Assembly: GCA_025267735.1 (NCBI GenBank)
Contig: CM046293.1
Location: 9,324,560-9,388,559 of the forward strand
Length of the DNA: 64,000 nucleotides
DNA from: Mactra quadrangularis
Taxonomy: Eukaryota; Mollusca; Bivalvia; Venerida; Mactridae
Reading direction: 5' to 3'
This document shows positions 44,138-57,460 of this stretch, piece after piece. Position 1 is the first letter of the stretch. Each line of letters begins with the position of its first letter. A program made the position numbers and the translations under genes. The notes beneath the pieces were generated by a model, which was not told where the DNA came from, searched no databases, and saw only the letters and a list, made by a program, of their open reading frames with translations.

Positions 44138-45080
44138 TAATGTGCTGCCCTGTACGTTTTTACACTCAAAATAAACTTTTAAAAATACCATATTTTTTCT
44201 AAAAGAATTCGAAATGTTAGTCACAAATATCACCTTAAATAAACTTCGTGAGAATCCAAATAAAGTTTCGTAGACTTTTTCACGTAGCACTTTTCTGTGC
44301 AGAGACAAATATCTCATAATTTCTGTTACCTACTTGTTTCATCTATACAATATGCTATAATATAACTTTCCGTAAGTCTATAAATAAGACTAACAAAGAA
44401 TTTGTATAAGAAAACGCATTGGACATTTTGTGAATCTCAAATCGTTTGTTTGAACACGAAGCATTGACACAGCTGTTTCCAAATGTTTTTCACATTGACA
44501 GTTGTTTTCATGAAATGATTTATACCCAACTGTATACGTCTAAATCAATCTTTATGACATAAAATTCTTAACTCGTTGTGACGGGATTGGAAAGCCTTAC
44601 AAAAACAAACAATAGCAAACGTTATTTTGAGTCTTTTACGTAAAAGATCTTGAACAAAGCAACACTGATAATAATGATACGACAAAAACACACCACTCAG
44701 TATATCAAAATGAGATATATCACAGATTTAGATGAAAGAAACTTGTTCTCAGATTGTATCAAGATAGATTGCAACAAAAATAACAAGTTAACTGGAGACC
44801 TGTCGGCATTATGCTATATTCTAAATTACGATGAAGATAGATTGTTTGGTGTCATCTAAGAGTAATTGAACCTATACAAGTTGTAACATAACGACCTGTT
44901 CACTTCAATCGTTTAAACCCCACAATGTAAAAATGTGTCAGACTATGATTTTTTGTTTTGGTACCATCGTTTATTTATTTTTATTACAACTATGATTTAT
45001 ATATTATCTCGTTATTTATCAACCTAATACAAATTAAGTATTTTTAGAACATATTATGTTTTAGAAGGATGTAGACATTT

Positions 45081-46085
45081 TTATGAAATGTCTCAAGTTT
45101 GTTTATTACTACAACCTCGACAAACGATGTTTTTTTTTCTAATATTTATGTTGTTTAGTTTAAAGAGGATATAACTAGATCTATCACTGAATGTGTCTAT
45201 TACCTCCTATGGATCTTTGTCAAGAAGTTTGCAAGAATTTCTGAGAAATTGAGCGGACTTATAAAAGTTACAGACCGAAAAGCTCACTCCTATAAACCCC
45301 CAAACATAGTTTTGGAGGGGGTATACAAATTCAGATATGATTGGTTATAAATTGCACCACAGTACACAATAAAACTTCAGTTTTTCAAATCATCTCGTGG
45401 CATAATACATGAATATATGAACTATATACATGTAAAAAATCAGCATACAAATACATGTACTGTACATGTATAAATTTAATGACATACAGTGTCATCTATA
45501 ATAACCATTACACTTTTGTAAATTTATAATTTTTTTAACAATACTTCAGAAATTAAAAAAACAACATATCTTTATAAACATTTACATTGTCGTATATATG
45601 ACAATTACAATTAATATAGTATTTCAATTGTAACACTACATGTATATTAAAACTATAATAAAATATTTAACATAAAAATATGTAAATAAATGGGATAAAA
45701 TCTCTATATAAGACTTGTATTAAGGTTAGTACAAATGTAACTAGTTTGCAATACCCACACATTACCATCGTTAATGGGTCATGCAAAGCGCAATAATGGC
45801 GGCGCCCACCAGGGCATTTTCAGGTTGCAAAATGTATTTTGTTTTCTTTTTATTCTGCATGAATACTTTATGACGATGGCCAATTTGGTAGAAGTATGGT
45901 ACTACATATATGTATATAGGTCATTCGAAGTTGAGTGTTTGTGTACTTAAATTCAGCGACCGAATAACCAAAAACTGCAAAATAGTTAGGATTCTGACAT
46001 TGAATATTTCGACTCCGTATTTCGGATACTTTACTTACTTTAAATGTAACCGAACAACTAAAAATAAGATATCCACTGTATTTTT
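45081..46085. other. Intergenic, no gene recognised (copy B)
   Basis: Counterpart of 6813-7860 with small indels. Nothing coding. Confidence 0.5.
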
Positions 46086-46205
46086 GGGAGAATGGCCGTA
46101 GAAATAGTTTCATGACCAAACTCCACGAAAGTATGCTCTGCCTGAGTATGAACCTACAACCCTTTGCTCAGTAGACTTTTGCGCTACCGACTGAGGTAGC
46201 CGTGT
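46086..46205 (-). mobile_element. SINE family A, 5' fragment (copy B)
   Basis: Counterpart of the fragment at 7861; minus strand contains ACGGCTACCTCAGTCGGTAG. Confidence 0.8.
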
Positions 46206-47159
46206 GGCTTTGAAATTAACTGTAGCTCATTTAATTAAAGGTTTACATAGAGGTCCGTCAGGTTTGATAGGTAACATTTTATAAAACAGTTGTAACTCTC
46301 GTCACATGACTCTCGATATATTCTCTCAATATTATAACATAATTTTCTTCGTTTACTAGTACAAGGCAATTTAGGATTGAAACTATAAAATTGAATAAAA
46401 AAAATAAAAAAGTACATGCTATTTAAAATTATCAATAATTTTACCAATGTCAAATAAAAAACTGGTGATCTAGAGAATTGTTTAATGTTTAAATAACATA
46501 CTTCCAATTTCCACTTCTGACTTGATTTAATTTTTCAGACAAAAAAAGTTCCAACTTTATGATAGATGATAGATGTTAGCATTTAATTATTCATAAATTG
46601 ATCATTTAAACTGAAAGAAGATTTCACAAAACACTTTTGGTATTCATCCAAAAACGCAGACGAAACAATAAGCGTATTTGCATTATATAACTTTATAATT
46701 CAAACCAAGCGAAACTTTATTCAGAAAGTATTTTTTCAAATAAGGTGATAAATCATTTTGCTAAATGTTGTTGTTTTTGTTAATTTCATTGAAACAAACC
46801 ACAAGTTTAAAAACCATTTCATCACTAAATGCAAGATTGGAATATAGATGTATCCATTACATGCCTCATGCTCATTTTCAATATAAAAGCACAGTTCACA
46901 TAAACGGTGAAAGAAATGTTTTCTCTAAGACGTCTTGTATCAGGCAATCGTTACTGAAGAAATTGATTTACGTTGGTTACATTTAAATGTAAAAAGAGAA
47001 CCAATCACAAACAATATCTTGACATTCTAAATTTCTGTAAATGGTTTAAAACATTTAAAACAAAAAAGTTCCAAACTATCAAAAACTTATGCGTTTTTTG
47101 CCATGTTTTGTTTTTGATAATTTAAGTATAAATAGACAGTGTGTGCCTTGCCATGACAT
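46206..47159. other. Intergenic, no gene recognised (copy B)
   Basis: Lacks the 830-bp block and a roughly 120-bp segment (8050-8165) found in copy A. The frame at 46765-46986 is without a recognisable domain. Confidence 0.5.
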
Positions 47160-47345
47160 TTATCTAAGGACCACAATGGAAGCAAGGTAATCCACATATC
47201 CTTTTTGTGATATTCTAAATAAATGAAAATATGTCCTAGCACAATGAATGTATCGCTATTACAGTATTTCTATTTTATGTTTTACTGTTTGTTAAGTCAT
47301 TTGTGTGCTACGTATGTATTGTTTTCTTTTATTAAATAAATTCTT
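47160..47345 (+). mobile_element. LINE 3'-end fragment (copy B)
   Basis: Counterpart of 9882-10075: GGACCACAATGGAAGCAAGG and CTTTTTGTGATATTCTAAAT. Confidence 0.5.
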
Positions 47346-47546
47346 TATATCTATTACATCTCTTCTTATATGCACATATATTGAGAACATAGCTTTAAAA
47401 AGATTTCAAGCATTAGTCTGAATATAATAGACATGTAAAGGACGATTTAAATGGTGCTGGAAGAGAGAGTAACTTGATTCTGAAAGTTAGTTTGAAATTC
47501 TGACTAAAAAAAGTAATTTTATAATGTTATGAAAACGTGCAAATCT

Positions 47547-47855
47547 TAGCCGCACGGCTAGCTCAGGCGATAGCGCAAATTCCATGACCCTTCGATCGTA
47601 TGGGAAAGTTTCCCGAGTGGGACATATTTCTTGTAGTTTGGTTTTGACAAACGTTCTATGACCATTCTCCCTCCTATCACTGATTCTAAATCATTTAGTG
47701 CAGTTGACAGTCTCTGACGGGAGCATTTGCCTCGTATCTGGTTAACAGCTAAATCCAGACATTTAGACTTTACAATAACGTTGAGTAGGTTGACTATCAT
47801 CGTTATAGAATTTATACAATGTGTTACTATGACGTTAAAACCAATATAAAAGAAA
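47547..47855 (+). mobile_element. SINE family A (copy B)
   Basis: Counterpart of 10256. Head GCCGCACGGCTAGCTCAGGC is closer to the consensus A box than the copy A version. The 137-codon minus frame across it is a shadow of the repeat. Confidence 0.85.
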
Positions 47856-48214
47856 AGAAGAACGTAAATCCAAACAGTAATTGAAGCAATTAAGTAAGTG
47901 AGGCAAAGATAAGCGACCAATACGTGCCCTTTACCAACTAAAGCAGGAACACAAATTAACGATAAAATCACTTTTTTAATGTGTTTCTTTCTTTATATTA
48001 TGTATTAAGTATCCTATATTCAGGAAAAAAAACAGTCATTTAGAGAAAATCTTTCTCCAGCTTTGTTAATAGATCAAAGTGCTGGAAGCACCGAATCAAT
48101 GAGTTATTAAAAGTATTTCTCGTTAAATTCAGGATTAATTCTGACCTAAACTTAACTTCTTCATTTGATTTAACGCCAATTTATATATATCATATTCCAT
48201 GGCGTTGTTCAAAA

Positions 48215-48560
48215 AGATAATAAATAATAATGATAATAATATTAATGATAATTATAATAATAATAATTATAATAAAAATGATAGTAGAAATAATAATGAT
48301 AATAATAATAATAAAGATAAAAATATAATGCTAATGATAACGGTAATAATAATAATGATACTAAAGATGATAGTAATAATAATAATGATACTAAAGATGA
48401 TAATAATAACAATAATGATAAAATGATTATAATAATAATCATGATGATAACATGCTGCTGCTGCGGATGATGATGATGATGACGATGAATATGAAGAGGT
48501 GACGATCACGATGCCGACGACGACGACGATGATGGTGGAAAAAATAATCATAATGATAAT
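48215..48560. repeat. Compound AAT/GAT/GAC microsatellite (copy B)
   Basis: Uninterrupted version of the tract that is split by the pogo-like element in copy A. The frames in it are low-complexity artefacts. Confidence 0.9.
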
Positions 48561-48671
48561 GATTAATAAGTAAAACCCATCACTATCAATATAAAAATGT
48601 TCAATTACTCATCATTAAATTATAATTTACCATAGACGATGTTATAGTTTTAGTGTCACCTGAGGGCGTAC

Positions 48672-48960
48672 CGATGGATTAACGATCAAATCATTTTTTA
48701 CCGTGTTTCTCTCTTTGTATTATGTATTTAGTATCCTATATTCAGGAAAAAATCATTCATTTAGAAAAACTCTTTCTCCAGCTTTGAAAATAGATCAAAG
48801 TGCTGGAAGCACCGAATCAATAATAATAATAATGATAATAATAATGATTAATTAGTTAAACCCATCACTATCAATATAAAAATGTACAATTACTCATCAT
48901 TAAATTATAATATATCACAGACGATGTTACAGTTTTAGTGTCACCTGAGGGCATACCGCC
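48672..48960. repeat. Local tandem duplication with internal deletion (copy B only)
   Basis: Repeats the segment 47960-48668, from TTAACGATCAAATCA to GTGTCACCTGAGGGC, with most of the microsatellite deleted. It includes a second copy of the TCCAGC..GCTGGA hairpin with altered loop. Copy A has a single copy. Confidence 0.8.
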
Positions 48961-49311
48961 ACCGCCCATTTATATTATATTTTTGTATTGCTTCTTATTT
49001 ATTTTTTATATTTTAAGTTGATTGGACCGACATCATTCACAGTTTATGACTCGACTTATTTTTTATATTTTTCATACTGCATCACCCTCTTCCGGGTATT
49101 ATGTGCAGGTGCGCGTCTGTGCGAGTAAAACTTTGTTTATATTTATATATGTGATTGAGAAATTTTAACTTGACTATGTTATCAATGCCACCAAATTGAT
49201 AGAAAGTTGTTGGTTTTAGTCTGGCCAGCAACTTTAAGTCTCAGTGTGAAAACTTAAAACAAGAAAATAAAGTGGTTACGAGCTAAAATTGAACAGCCAA
49301 CTCAGCATTCG

Positions 49312-49316
49312 TTTAA
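49312..49316. other. Empty LINE target site TTTAA
   Basis: The uninterrupted sequence CATTCGTTTAAATCC is the pre-insertion form of the site occupied by the LINE in copy A. Confidence 0.93.
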
Positions 49317-49469
49317 ATCCTATCAAAATCCATTATTTTTGTTTAGTATCCACGTGAAACACTATCCAATATATTTTATGAAAGTTGGTATGCTTATTCA
49401 ATGGTACTACATCTACACAACTGTAAAAGGACATAACTTAAATTTGATTATTTATTAGAGTTAAGGGGC

Positions 49470-49558
49470 CCGTTTTATTAAACGTCTTAGGACTGATTTT
49501 AATCGTAAATCCTTCTATATTGTATTGTTAAGTTATCGTAAGACTTTTGATAATATGA
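49470..49558. repeat. Hairpin repeat H1 (copy B)
   Basis: Full unit with arms TTTATTAAACGTCTTAGGAC and TCGTAAGACTTTTGATAAT. The left arm has decayed; copy A has lost it altogether. Confidence 0.75.
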
Positions 49559-50864
49559 TGCCATGGCCCTTTATACTTTACTGATTATTGTTAATATGTG
49601 TTCCAGTTGAAATATCTTTAGTACTAATGAAGGTATTTGAATGAAAATTGGTATGCTTTTTCATCGATACTACATCTACACAAGTGTAAGGGGAAATTAC
49701 AATTGGTTTTTGTTTTTTAGTTATACTCCATTCATATTTTACAAACAAGACTATAATCATTGGTTGACTGATTTATTTTCTTTGGTAAAAATCTAAGTCT
49801 TGTCTTAAAAGACAAAGATAAGTCACGATATGGCAAAACATTCGACAAAAGTCTAGCGCACAGTCCTTGGGCTGCTCTTGTTATGGAATAATACTAGTTT
49901 ATCTTTGAAACCTTTCTGTTTCAAGCTTGATATCAAATAGCGTCAATAACAAACGATAAGTGACATTTCTCTCACAATGAAGATTGCTCACAGTCTGCAA
50001 TCTATATTATTACGTTTTCATTGTCTTTTGGTGCTAGTAATTGTCTACTGCTGATAAAGGTTTCGTCTGTCTTTTTATTACTTCTGATTTTTCTCTACGG
50101 AAATTACGTCTATCAGGTTTTCCTTGTACGAACAATATTGTACTGTTGAATTGAAGATGTGTTCTCAAAGAACCATACGACTAATTTCTTATACTTTGCC
50201 TGGATATTAAGAGAATATACTGTTTAAAAAATGAATTGCACGATCATGTTCACCTGAATTACAAAATATGAAATGGTTTAAATAATAATATAATATCTCT
50301 TTCCCTAAAACATTAACATGGCGACTCATTTATAAATTGAGTAAAGTATTTCCGTTGTGGTTGTTGAGATAAATTATTGAGTGACATAGGAAGGCACCAA
50401 TAATGATGTTTATGGAAAAAGTCAGAGACAAGAACTGAATACATTGATAAAATGTAAAATTATTGACAAGCTTGTAGCATAAAGTACTTGACAAAAGTAA
50501 TTGCGAAATAAAGATTTAAAGGTGCTAGTTCACTGACTTGGTTAAGATTTTCTATATTTTAAAATTAGTGTCTGCAATTGTGTCAAAAGATAATTCTTAA
50601 TATTTTAAGACATACGACCAATAGATTAAAAAAAATATATAAATAAAAGTCACAAAAATGCCAAAAGTGTCTATACGGTGACATTATAATTACCAAAACA
50701 CTACTTCTGCTTCCAAAAATGTTTCCATATTATTTAGATAGTTTCAGAAATTTTTTATTTAAGTTGAAATCTGTGAATTAGAAACTTTAATGCTACAAGA
50801 CACACTAAATGGATCAAAATGTATAAAATAATCATAGATATGTGTTTATCTAGATGATTTAATA
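49559..50864. other. Intergenic, no gene recognised (copy B)
   Basis: Counterpart of 15571-16882, one of the least diverged parts of the duplication. Confidence 0.5.
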
Positions 50865-51379
50865 CACTACCCTCCAAACATTCCTTCACTTATTCATAAT
50901 TTACATTGTACTTTATTGAGTTTCAACATGTTCTTAAAAACAGCTTTTTTAAATCATTTAATATTGCGGATCGGGCGTGGCCAGGCGGTTACGACGTTGG
51001 ACTCGGTAAGTATTGGATAACCAGCTCTGCGTTGGTTTGAATCCTATCCAAAGACCTACCTTGTTGTTTCCTTGAGCGAGAAACTTTATCCTAACTAAAA
51101 TAAATTAGTACGAGATTGCTTTTTGAAATAAGTACATTTTTATTTTGGATATGAAATGACAAAATATTTCGAACTTGATATTGTTTCAGTGTGATACATT
51201 GACCATAGTTTTGAGAGGCTTCTAGATAACTTTTGAATCAACTAAAAAAACTGATTGTAATAGTGTTTCTATAGCATGATTAATAAAAAAATAAACAATG
51301 GTACAACGTTTGTCAAACTTGAGCTTGTTATTGGTTGCAAATTTTAATTAACTATACTGTGAACTTTTGGAGGGCAATG
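50865..51379. mobile_element. TA-flanked TIR element carrying a SINE (copy B)
   Basis: Ends CACTACCCTCCAAACATTCC and ACTTTTGGAGGGCAATG with TA outside both. Counterpart of 16883. Confidence 0.5.
50966..51112 (+). mobile_element. SINE family D, 5' part (copy B)
   Basis: GGGCGTGGCCAGGCGGTTAC and GTTGGTTTGAATCC, as in copy A. Confidence 0.7.
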
Positions 51380-51381
51380 TA

Positions 51382-51783
51382 TACTGACACGCAAAAAACT
51401 ATACACTCAGTAAAAGACAAATTTCACATACAAAGTTAAATTGTTTGTATTAACTTAGGAAAATTGTTTAATAATCCTATCGACGTCATTAGACGTTACT
51501 GCAGGTCTATGCGTTTACCTTGCTGTGATCCGTAGACGAGGTGGACATAACAGGTATTGATGTACTATTACATTATTAAACTACTTTCCTAAGTTAATAC
51601 TAAAAAACAAAGAACGTCTGCAACGTTAATTATGCTTAATATATTAACTGAAATTTAACTAATTTTACATCTATGTGACAAATGGATTTGGCTAAATAAT
51701 GATACTAAACATACTTATATTGCATTAAACTTTGTATGTGAAATTTGTTTTTTATTGAGTGTATAGTTTTTTGCGTGTCAGTA
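51382..51783. mobile_element. MITE with about 60-bp TIRs (copy B), internally enlarged
   Basis: Counterpart of 17391. About 70 bases at 51479-51555 (ATCGACGTCATTAGACGTTA onward) are present here and absent in copy A. Confidence 0.8.
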
Positions 51784-52035
51784 TATATATAATAGACGAT
51801 TTTACGATTTTTGATGTAAGAACAATAAATTAAATCATGCAATTCCATTAAAAAATCAATGTTAACAATATTGAATTTAGACGATTTAAACATTTATTAA
51901 CTTTACCCAGACATTGTTGTCATCTAAATTGAGAAAATAGAGAAAAAAAAAGAAACGTATGTTTTCCTTTTATAATAATATAATTTTATATTTAAGCAAA
52001 TAATTTATATTGCTGTTCAATGCTTCTACTTGTAC

Positions 52036-52312
52036 ATTTAAGTGTTATTCGATTTATCAAATTGCATGTTATAACCAAGGTTTCATTTTTTGTTCATGAT
52101 CGTAACGTGCCTTTGCAATTTACCAAACTGACCAAGTTTTATGCAAAAAATCAGTGTTTGTTGTTTAGTTTAGTTTATACTAATTTATTTTAGCTCAATT
52201 GTGAAACGATTTATTCAAACTAGTAATAACCACTTTCGAGTCCGCCTCCTGCTCCACCAGTACTAAGCTAGTAGGATAGTTTCGAGCTCAGTGAAACGAC
52301 AGGATCAGGTTT
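52036..52312. other. Copy-B-only block of about 280 bp with SINE D fragment
   Basis: Copy A goes directly from TCTACTTGTA to TAGTATTGGTTTCG. The block contains, on the minus strand, ACTGGTGGAGCAGGAGGCGG, ACTCGAAAGTGG and GAGCTAAAATAAATTAGT (about 52190-52290), the 3' part of SINE family D. Confidence 0.7.
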
Positions 52313-52823
52313 TGGATTGGTTTCGAACAAACGAACTTTAGTACTGTTCCTGTAAGCAATGTTTCTGACAACTATTTACATGTTTTAAAGATAAAGTACT
52401 TATTGGATATACAGCAGTGACATTTTATTTATTAGAAAATGTTATAAAACAATCGAACCATTATATGTACAAATCGTCAATCACATTAATATAATTTCCT
52501 AATGATTGTTGACTACTTGAATGGCTATAAAGTTTAATGTCTCTGTTCTTCAAGAAATGATTAACATGGGAACATTTTGATTTGTTGATCAAATAAACTG
52601 TATCATTAAATTTATCTTATGTCGGGTATTTTAGCGTGTGTATATTTTAATAAGATAAAAACAATCAGTCTGTGATAAAAGCATCATTGGGCGCTTGCTT
52701 GAGCATGCATTCTTTATGTAAGTTAATTAATTAAGTCATGAACGCAGTGGATATTAGTGAAAGGTGCTTTTGTACTATGAGTTTATATAATAGCGGCACA
52801 AAGTTGTATGTATAAATGTTATT

Positions 52824-54354
52824 TCACGGCGTCTCAACGCCGTGATATTGTGATGGGTATATTTTGATAGCAATGGGCAAAAGTCACATGACATAAATCC
52901 TTTCGATTTCTATTGCCGACAAATTTATTGCTTTTTAATGCAGTTATAGTACAGCGCATTCCCGTTAAAAGTTACATAGAAAAATCATTTTTGGTGGAAA
53001 CCATTAACAATATTTCTATCAACAGTGCAACAAACGAAAAATCAGCATTTAACATCAACACATTTCCGCAAATCCTTTCGACTCACATGAAAAGGGGTAG
53101 GTATAATTTGCGGACCAACCGGACCAGCGGACCAGTTTAGTATACGGATACAGTATAACAAATATGCGTATCATAATGCGTGTATAGTCGATATATATTT
53201 GAGATTTAACAATATTTTATTTGAAAAGATAAGATTGATAGAGTTTTGGGAAATTACAATTAATATTTATTCAAATGTAAATATATAAATACTAATATCG
53301 AAATTATTTTTTTAAGAAATAAGTTTGCAGATTTCAACTATAAAAAGAATCGTCGATTGATTCATTACATATTGTTGTAAATATTATATATTTCAACTAT
53401 CAGAGACATGATCATTTGAAAAAAATTTTGATAGGATTCAATTGTAATATTTTAATGATATACCCTTTTGTCCTTTTTAGCGGACTGTATAAATAAAGAA
53501 GCCTAATCGTGTAACATTGACTTTTAATTCTTACTTTAATTGAGATAAATTGACGATCTTTTCAAACTATGATTAAGTGTAGCGGACCAGTTAATTTCAA
53601 GAGCGTAAGAGTTACGGACCAGGTTATAGATCGAGCAGTTGTAAAGATAAAATATTTTGTATAGCAAATCTACATCCTACTGCTTCTGGACAGTTCGGTA
53701 TGTGCTAATCTGTGGACGAACTTTCTAATGATAATTATGACGCACCTTTACGTCTGAACCCGGTTACGTCATGTTTTGTTCTTGGGAAGTAGCTGTTGCG
53801 GTTAAAAGGCCTCTTTTTATGTACTTTGATTTTCATTTTGCCCTGAGACGAACGATCGTCCCTTATTATACAGATCACTTTTGGGAACCAATAGTCACAC
53901 GGATTGGTAAGGACAGATCCGCAATGTAAGGAGTACTTGACTGAACAGAAACGATTTACATGACTTATCGCTTCTGTTCTGAAAGACTACGTTTTCCTTT
54001 TTGCCGATCTTTTTAAGCGCCATACAAATATGAATTACTGGAAATAAATCCAACTGAAATCAAACAGCCTGTCGGCATAAAGATGGTGTCTAGATCCAGA
54101 CCATTCTCGTACCCCAAGGTTATCAAGATTCTCGATCTAACTAGTATCAAGAATCTTACTATAGGCTCTTGGAACGAAAATAATACATATGAACAGGAAA
54201 ACGTTTTGTAACAAGTTACCTTTTTATTACTGAAAACCTTAACATGACAATTCAATATAATGCTTTTTGAGTTACCTTTAGATTATACTTTATAATTCTT
54301 TTTTTGTTTGCCGTGACAATCAATTTGCTGCATTTAGCAGCAATTTTTTACGTG
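52824..54354. mobile_element. Copy-B-only insertion of about 1.5 kb, class unknown
   Basis: Copy A has uninterrupted TTATTTGTAGAATG here. The insert starts with a perfect hairpin, CACGGCGT-CTCA-ACGCCGTG, and ends ...TTTTTTACGTG before TTTGTAGAATG. A 3-base TTT may be duplicated. A 76-codon frame near 52913 has no recognisable domain. GCGGACCAG words repeat inside. Without clear TIRs I only infer mobility from the empty site. Confidence 0.6.
54102..54180. repeat. Small palindromic repeat H2
   Basis: ATTCTCGTACCCCAAGGTTA to CTCTTGGAACGA, as at 44062. It lies inside the copy-B-only 1.5-kb insertion, so H2 travels independently of the duplication. Confidence 0.6.
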
Positions 54355-55911
54355 TTTGTAGAATGTTGTTAGTTGAAAAATTGAAATAAATAACTTTTCC
54401 CCACAGAGGGTGGCCCCGCGAATTCTAGCACACGTATCCAACCTTACTAATTTGGAAAGATCTAGAACATCATTTTGTCCGAACTGGTTCAAGTAAATAA
54501 TTAATGTTTGCTAAAGATAGTAAAACGATTGACCGAATTATATTACACATAGTGCATTAATATATAAATATTACATCTTACATAGGGTGATAGAAGGGAA
54601 TGTTTACCCGAGACAATTAATGTCAACGGAGGCTTAAGCCGAAGTAAACATTACTAGTCAAGGGTGAACATTTAGTTCCATCACTCTCTGTATGATGTGA
54701 TATTTATTTTGATATACCGAACAACATAATTCAAAAATTGTTTAAAATTCAATAGGCACAAACTGTTTGTTTTTATCTGTTTTATTTGCCTCTGAATTTG
54801 AAGACATTTTAACACGTTAAGTTTGTTGTTTCGTAAAAAGCAAGCGTCTTCGCAAGGGAGGTCACACTAATTGAATGGATAAAAACTGGGATCCGGGAAT
54901 AAGCAAACTCCAACGCACTAGTCTCCGATAGGTGATATCAAGCGGGCTGATAAGTGATGTCCAGATGGTGACATTACGGATTGTCACCCAGTGACGTCAC
55001 ATTAGGCTATACGGTACACAAATCACGTGAGGTATAATAATATAGACGGCTGTATGTCTGCATTTTTAATTACGCTGTTTCAGAAAACATACAGAATCAT
55101 ATAACGCGAAATGTATCTATCCGACTGAAAATATATTTATTACAAAATTTTTGACTGTGTGCCTTTATTATTCGCGTGCATTATTGTTATCTTTAATTGT
55201 TTTCGGTGCGATATAATTTTTTTCGTGTTGATTTTCAGTTAAACCCAACATCACTCCATACTTACAGTCTTCACGAAAACTGGACATTCGGTCCAGCAAA
55301 TGGATTTTTACTGGATCGAATGAAAGTTTACTGGACCAAAGAATGGCAATATATTAAAAAATGAAGTTCATATTAATTATTTAGCATATGATAATAATAA
55401 AATTATATAAAAAATATAACTCGTAATCACGGTTTTTATTAAATATGGAAAGTTTAAGCTGTTAAAAATTGGTGGACCGTCCGGCCACTAACATTATAAA
55501 GTCGCTGGACAGACGGCGGTTTCGATGGACTCGGTCCACTGTCCATCGGCTTAATTCGATGGCTTTTGCTCTTAATATGGAGAACTATTGACCCAGTGAT
55601 TTATTTATGCCTAGATGAAAACCAAAACAAATCTTAGTTCATTATATTGTTAATCCAAAACTTTTTATAACACCTCAACCTGTTCATTGTCAATCATATA
55701 ATAAACTACAATTTGAAGAATTTGTCTGGAAATTTGTAACAGAAGTCATCAAGATGAGGTATTTTATTTCAACGAAGGTGATTTATTTATCATTCCAAAC
55801 TTCATCAATCAAAATCAGAATCTTCCTAACAAGAATGCAGTCTGTATAAACCTTGAGTTATCTGGTAAAACAAACAGACGCGATGCTTTATTGTTGTTAT
55901 TGCGTCTGTGA
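54355..55911. other. Intergenic, no gene recognised (copy B)
   Basis: Counterpart of 18546-20630 without the 520-bp copy-A block. Includes the TGGACC palindrome zone at about 55280-55560. Confidence 0.5.
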
Positions 55912-56228
55912 CATAGCCGCGCGGCTAGCTCAGTAACTGTTGGTAACACGTTAGTCTACTGATCAAGGAGTCGTTTGTTGGATTCCCGGGCGGGGCATAC
56001 TTTCATGAAGATTGGTCATGAAAATATTTTTACGGTCATTCTCCCTCCTACCACTGATTCTAAATTATGTAGGTCAGTAGTCAATCACTGACGAAAGTAT
56101 TCGCTTAGTAGTTGGTTTACTGCTAAATCAAGAGATTTAGTCTTTCCAGGAACATTGAGTTGGTTGACTGGCACCCGTTATTATTGTGACCTATACAATG
56201 TGTTGCTACGGCGTTAAACCACAAAAAG
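55912..56228 (+). mobile_element. SINE family A, full length (copy B)
   Basis: Counterpart of 20631: GCCGCGCGGCTAGCTCAGTA to ACGGCGTTAAACCACAAAAA. Confidence 0.9.
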
Positions 56229-57460
56229 TCTGAGGTTGATCTGCTTTTTGGTTTATCAGAATTTAGTCATTTCTTTAATATAAACGCCACAAATATTTTA
56301 TTGTTAATTCACTTATAGAATTTGTCCAATAAGTAGCACCATATGCGATACTCAATTATCTGAAATAAATAAATATTTTTCTTTCATGCTTAACGGTGAA
56401 ACGTCGTGTTTTTCGTTGTAAAAAGACCACTCGTGGAAATATGTGTTCGGAGCTCGCTCGGTGAAAAAAATAAAACCAAATGGCACACGGTATATAACGT
56501 AGCATAGTGGAGTAATTTATTGTGGGACAACCGACGATGAACAAAAATGCAATCTTTCTAAGCAATGACAAAATCCAGATGTTTATATAGTGTGTATGTT
56601 TATACATACACTTACTAAATTTGATTATTAAACTTTCGTGTGAAAGCATTTAGGGTAATTTATTTTTATTATAGGAGTTTTACTAATGGCAACATCCAGC
56701 ATCGCTTAGATAAATCAACTTAATGCTGTTAAACTAGTATAGTTTGGAGCGAAAATTACTTGCACTTGTTAGACCTTATTTAAAAAAGCATTATCAAAAG
56801 TAACACAGTGTTTTGGACTGCTAAGGAAAATAGACCTTTACCTGTTTCAAACACCTTTAATGAACAAGATTTTTTAAATGAATGTAAATATGCTTAATTA
56901 TTGTTTTTTAAAGTGAAAGTAGATCGAAATTGAAAGAAGAATATTGTCGTCAATTCTTGAAACAGTTGTTTTGATCACAGTGTGGTTAAGATAAAGTATG
57001 ATTATAGAAAAAAACTGCTCCAATATTCACAATTACTTGTTAAGCTCTAAAAGCGGATCAGGTATATTGAACATAAGCGTATCAATAAATATAGCGTGCT
57101 CTTTTAAAAGTATCCCACTTTTTGAGGAAAGAACCCTTGGTTAAACTTAAAGCAAAATGGTTTGAACTGTTTATTGTGTCTCTAATACATGTCAAATTTT
57201 GATAACTTTGTGGCTATAAAACAGTTTCAAGTCTACTGTTAATGAATATATCTTCATATAGTTATTAATTCGAGTAAGCTATAGTTGTATTTATCTACGT
57301 TTTATGTTTTTTTGGCGCAGCTGTCTAAGCCAACGTTTGAACTATATTTTAACCAATACAATTTGCTCCACCATACATGTTTGTCCAGTGAAATTCTCTT
57401 CCGGTTTTTAAAATAAATAAAATATATGATATCATTGGTTGTCTCGAAATAAAGTTAAGT
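56229..57460. other. Intergenic, no gene recognised (copy B)
   Basis: Counterpart of 20945-22185. The longer minus frame at 56356-56649 is interrupted in copy A. Confidence 0.5.

Larger units (their letters stand above)
41493..45080. mobile_element. Long-inverted-repeat (foldback-like) element (copy B)
   Basis: Counterpart of 3437-6812. Left arm about 41493-43550, right arm about 44140-45080. The small frame at 44650-44859 in the right arm and the mirrored frame at 41730-41945 in the left arm are the same sequence read from both arms. That symmetry supports the inverted structure rather than a gene. Confidence 0.7.

Noticed and set aside
44650..44859. 69-codon frame conserved at 41730-41945 on the other strand
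   Set aside because: Same sequence in the two inverted arms of one element; similarity reflects the palindrome, not coding constraint.
47558..47971. 137-codon minus-strand open frame
   Set aside because: Mostly the antisense of a family A SINE; copy A lacks the frame.
52824..54354. Helitron
   Set aside because: The start hairpin is suggestive, but there is no CTRR end at the right distance from it and the insertion is not cleanly between A and T.
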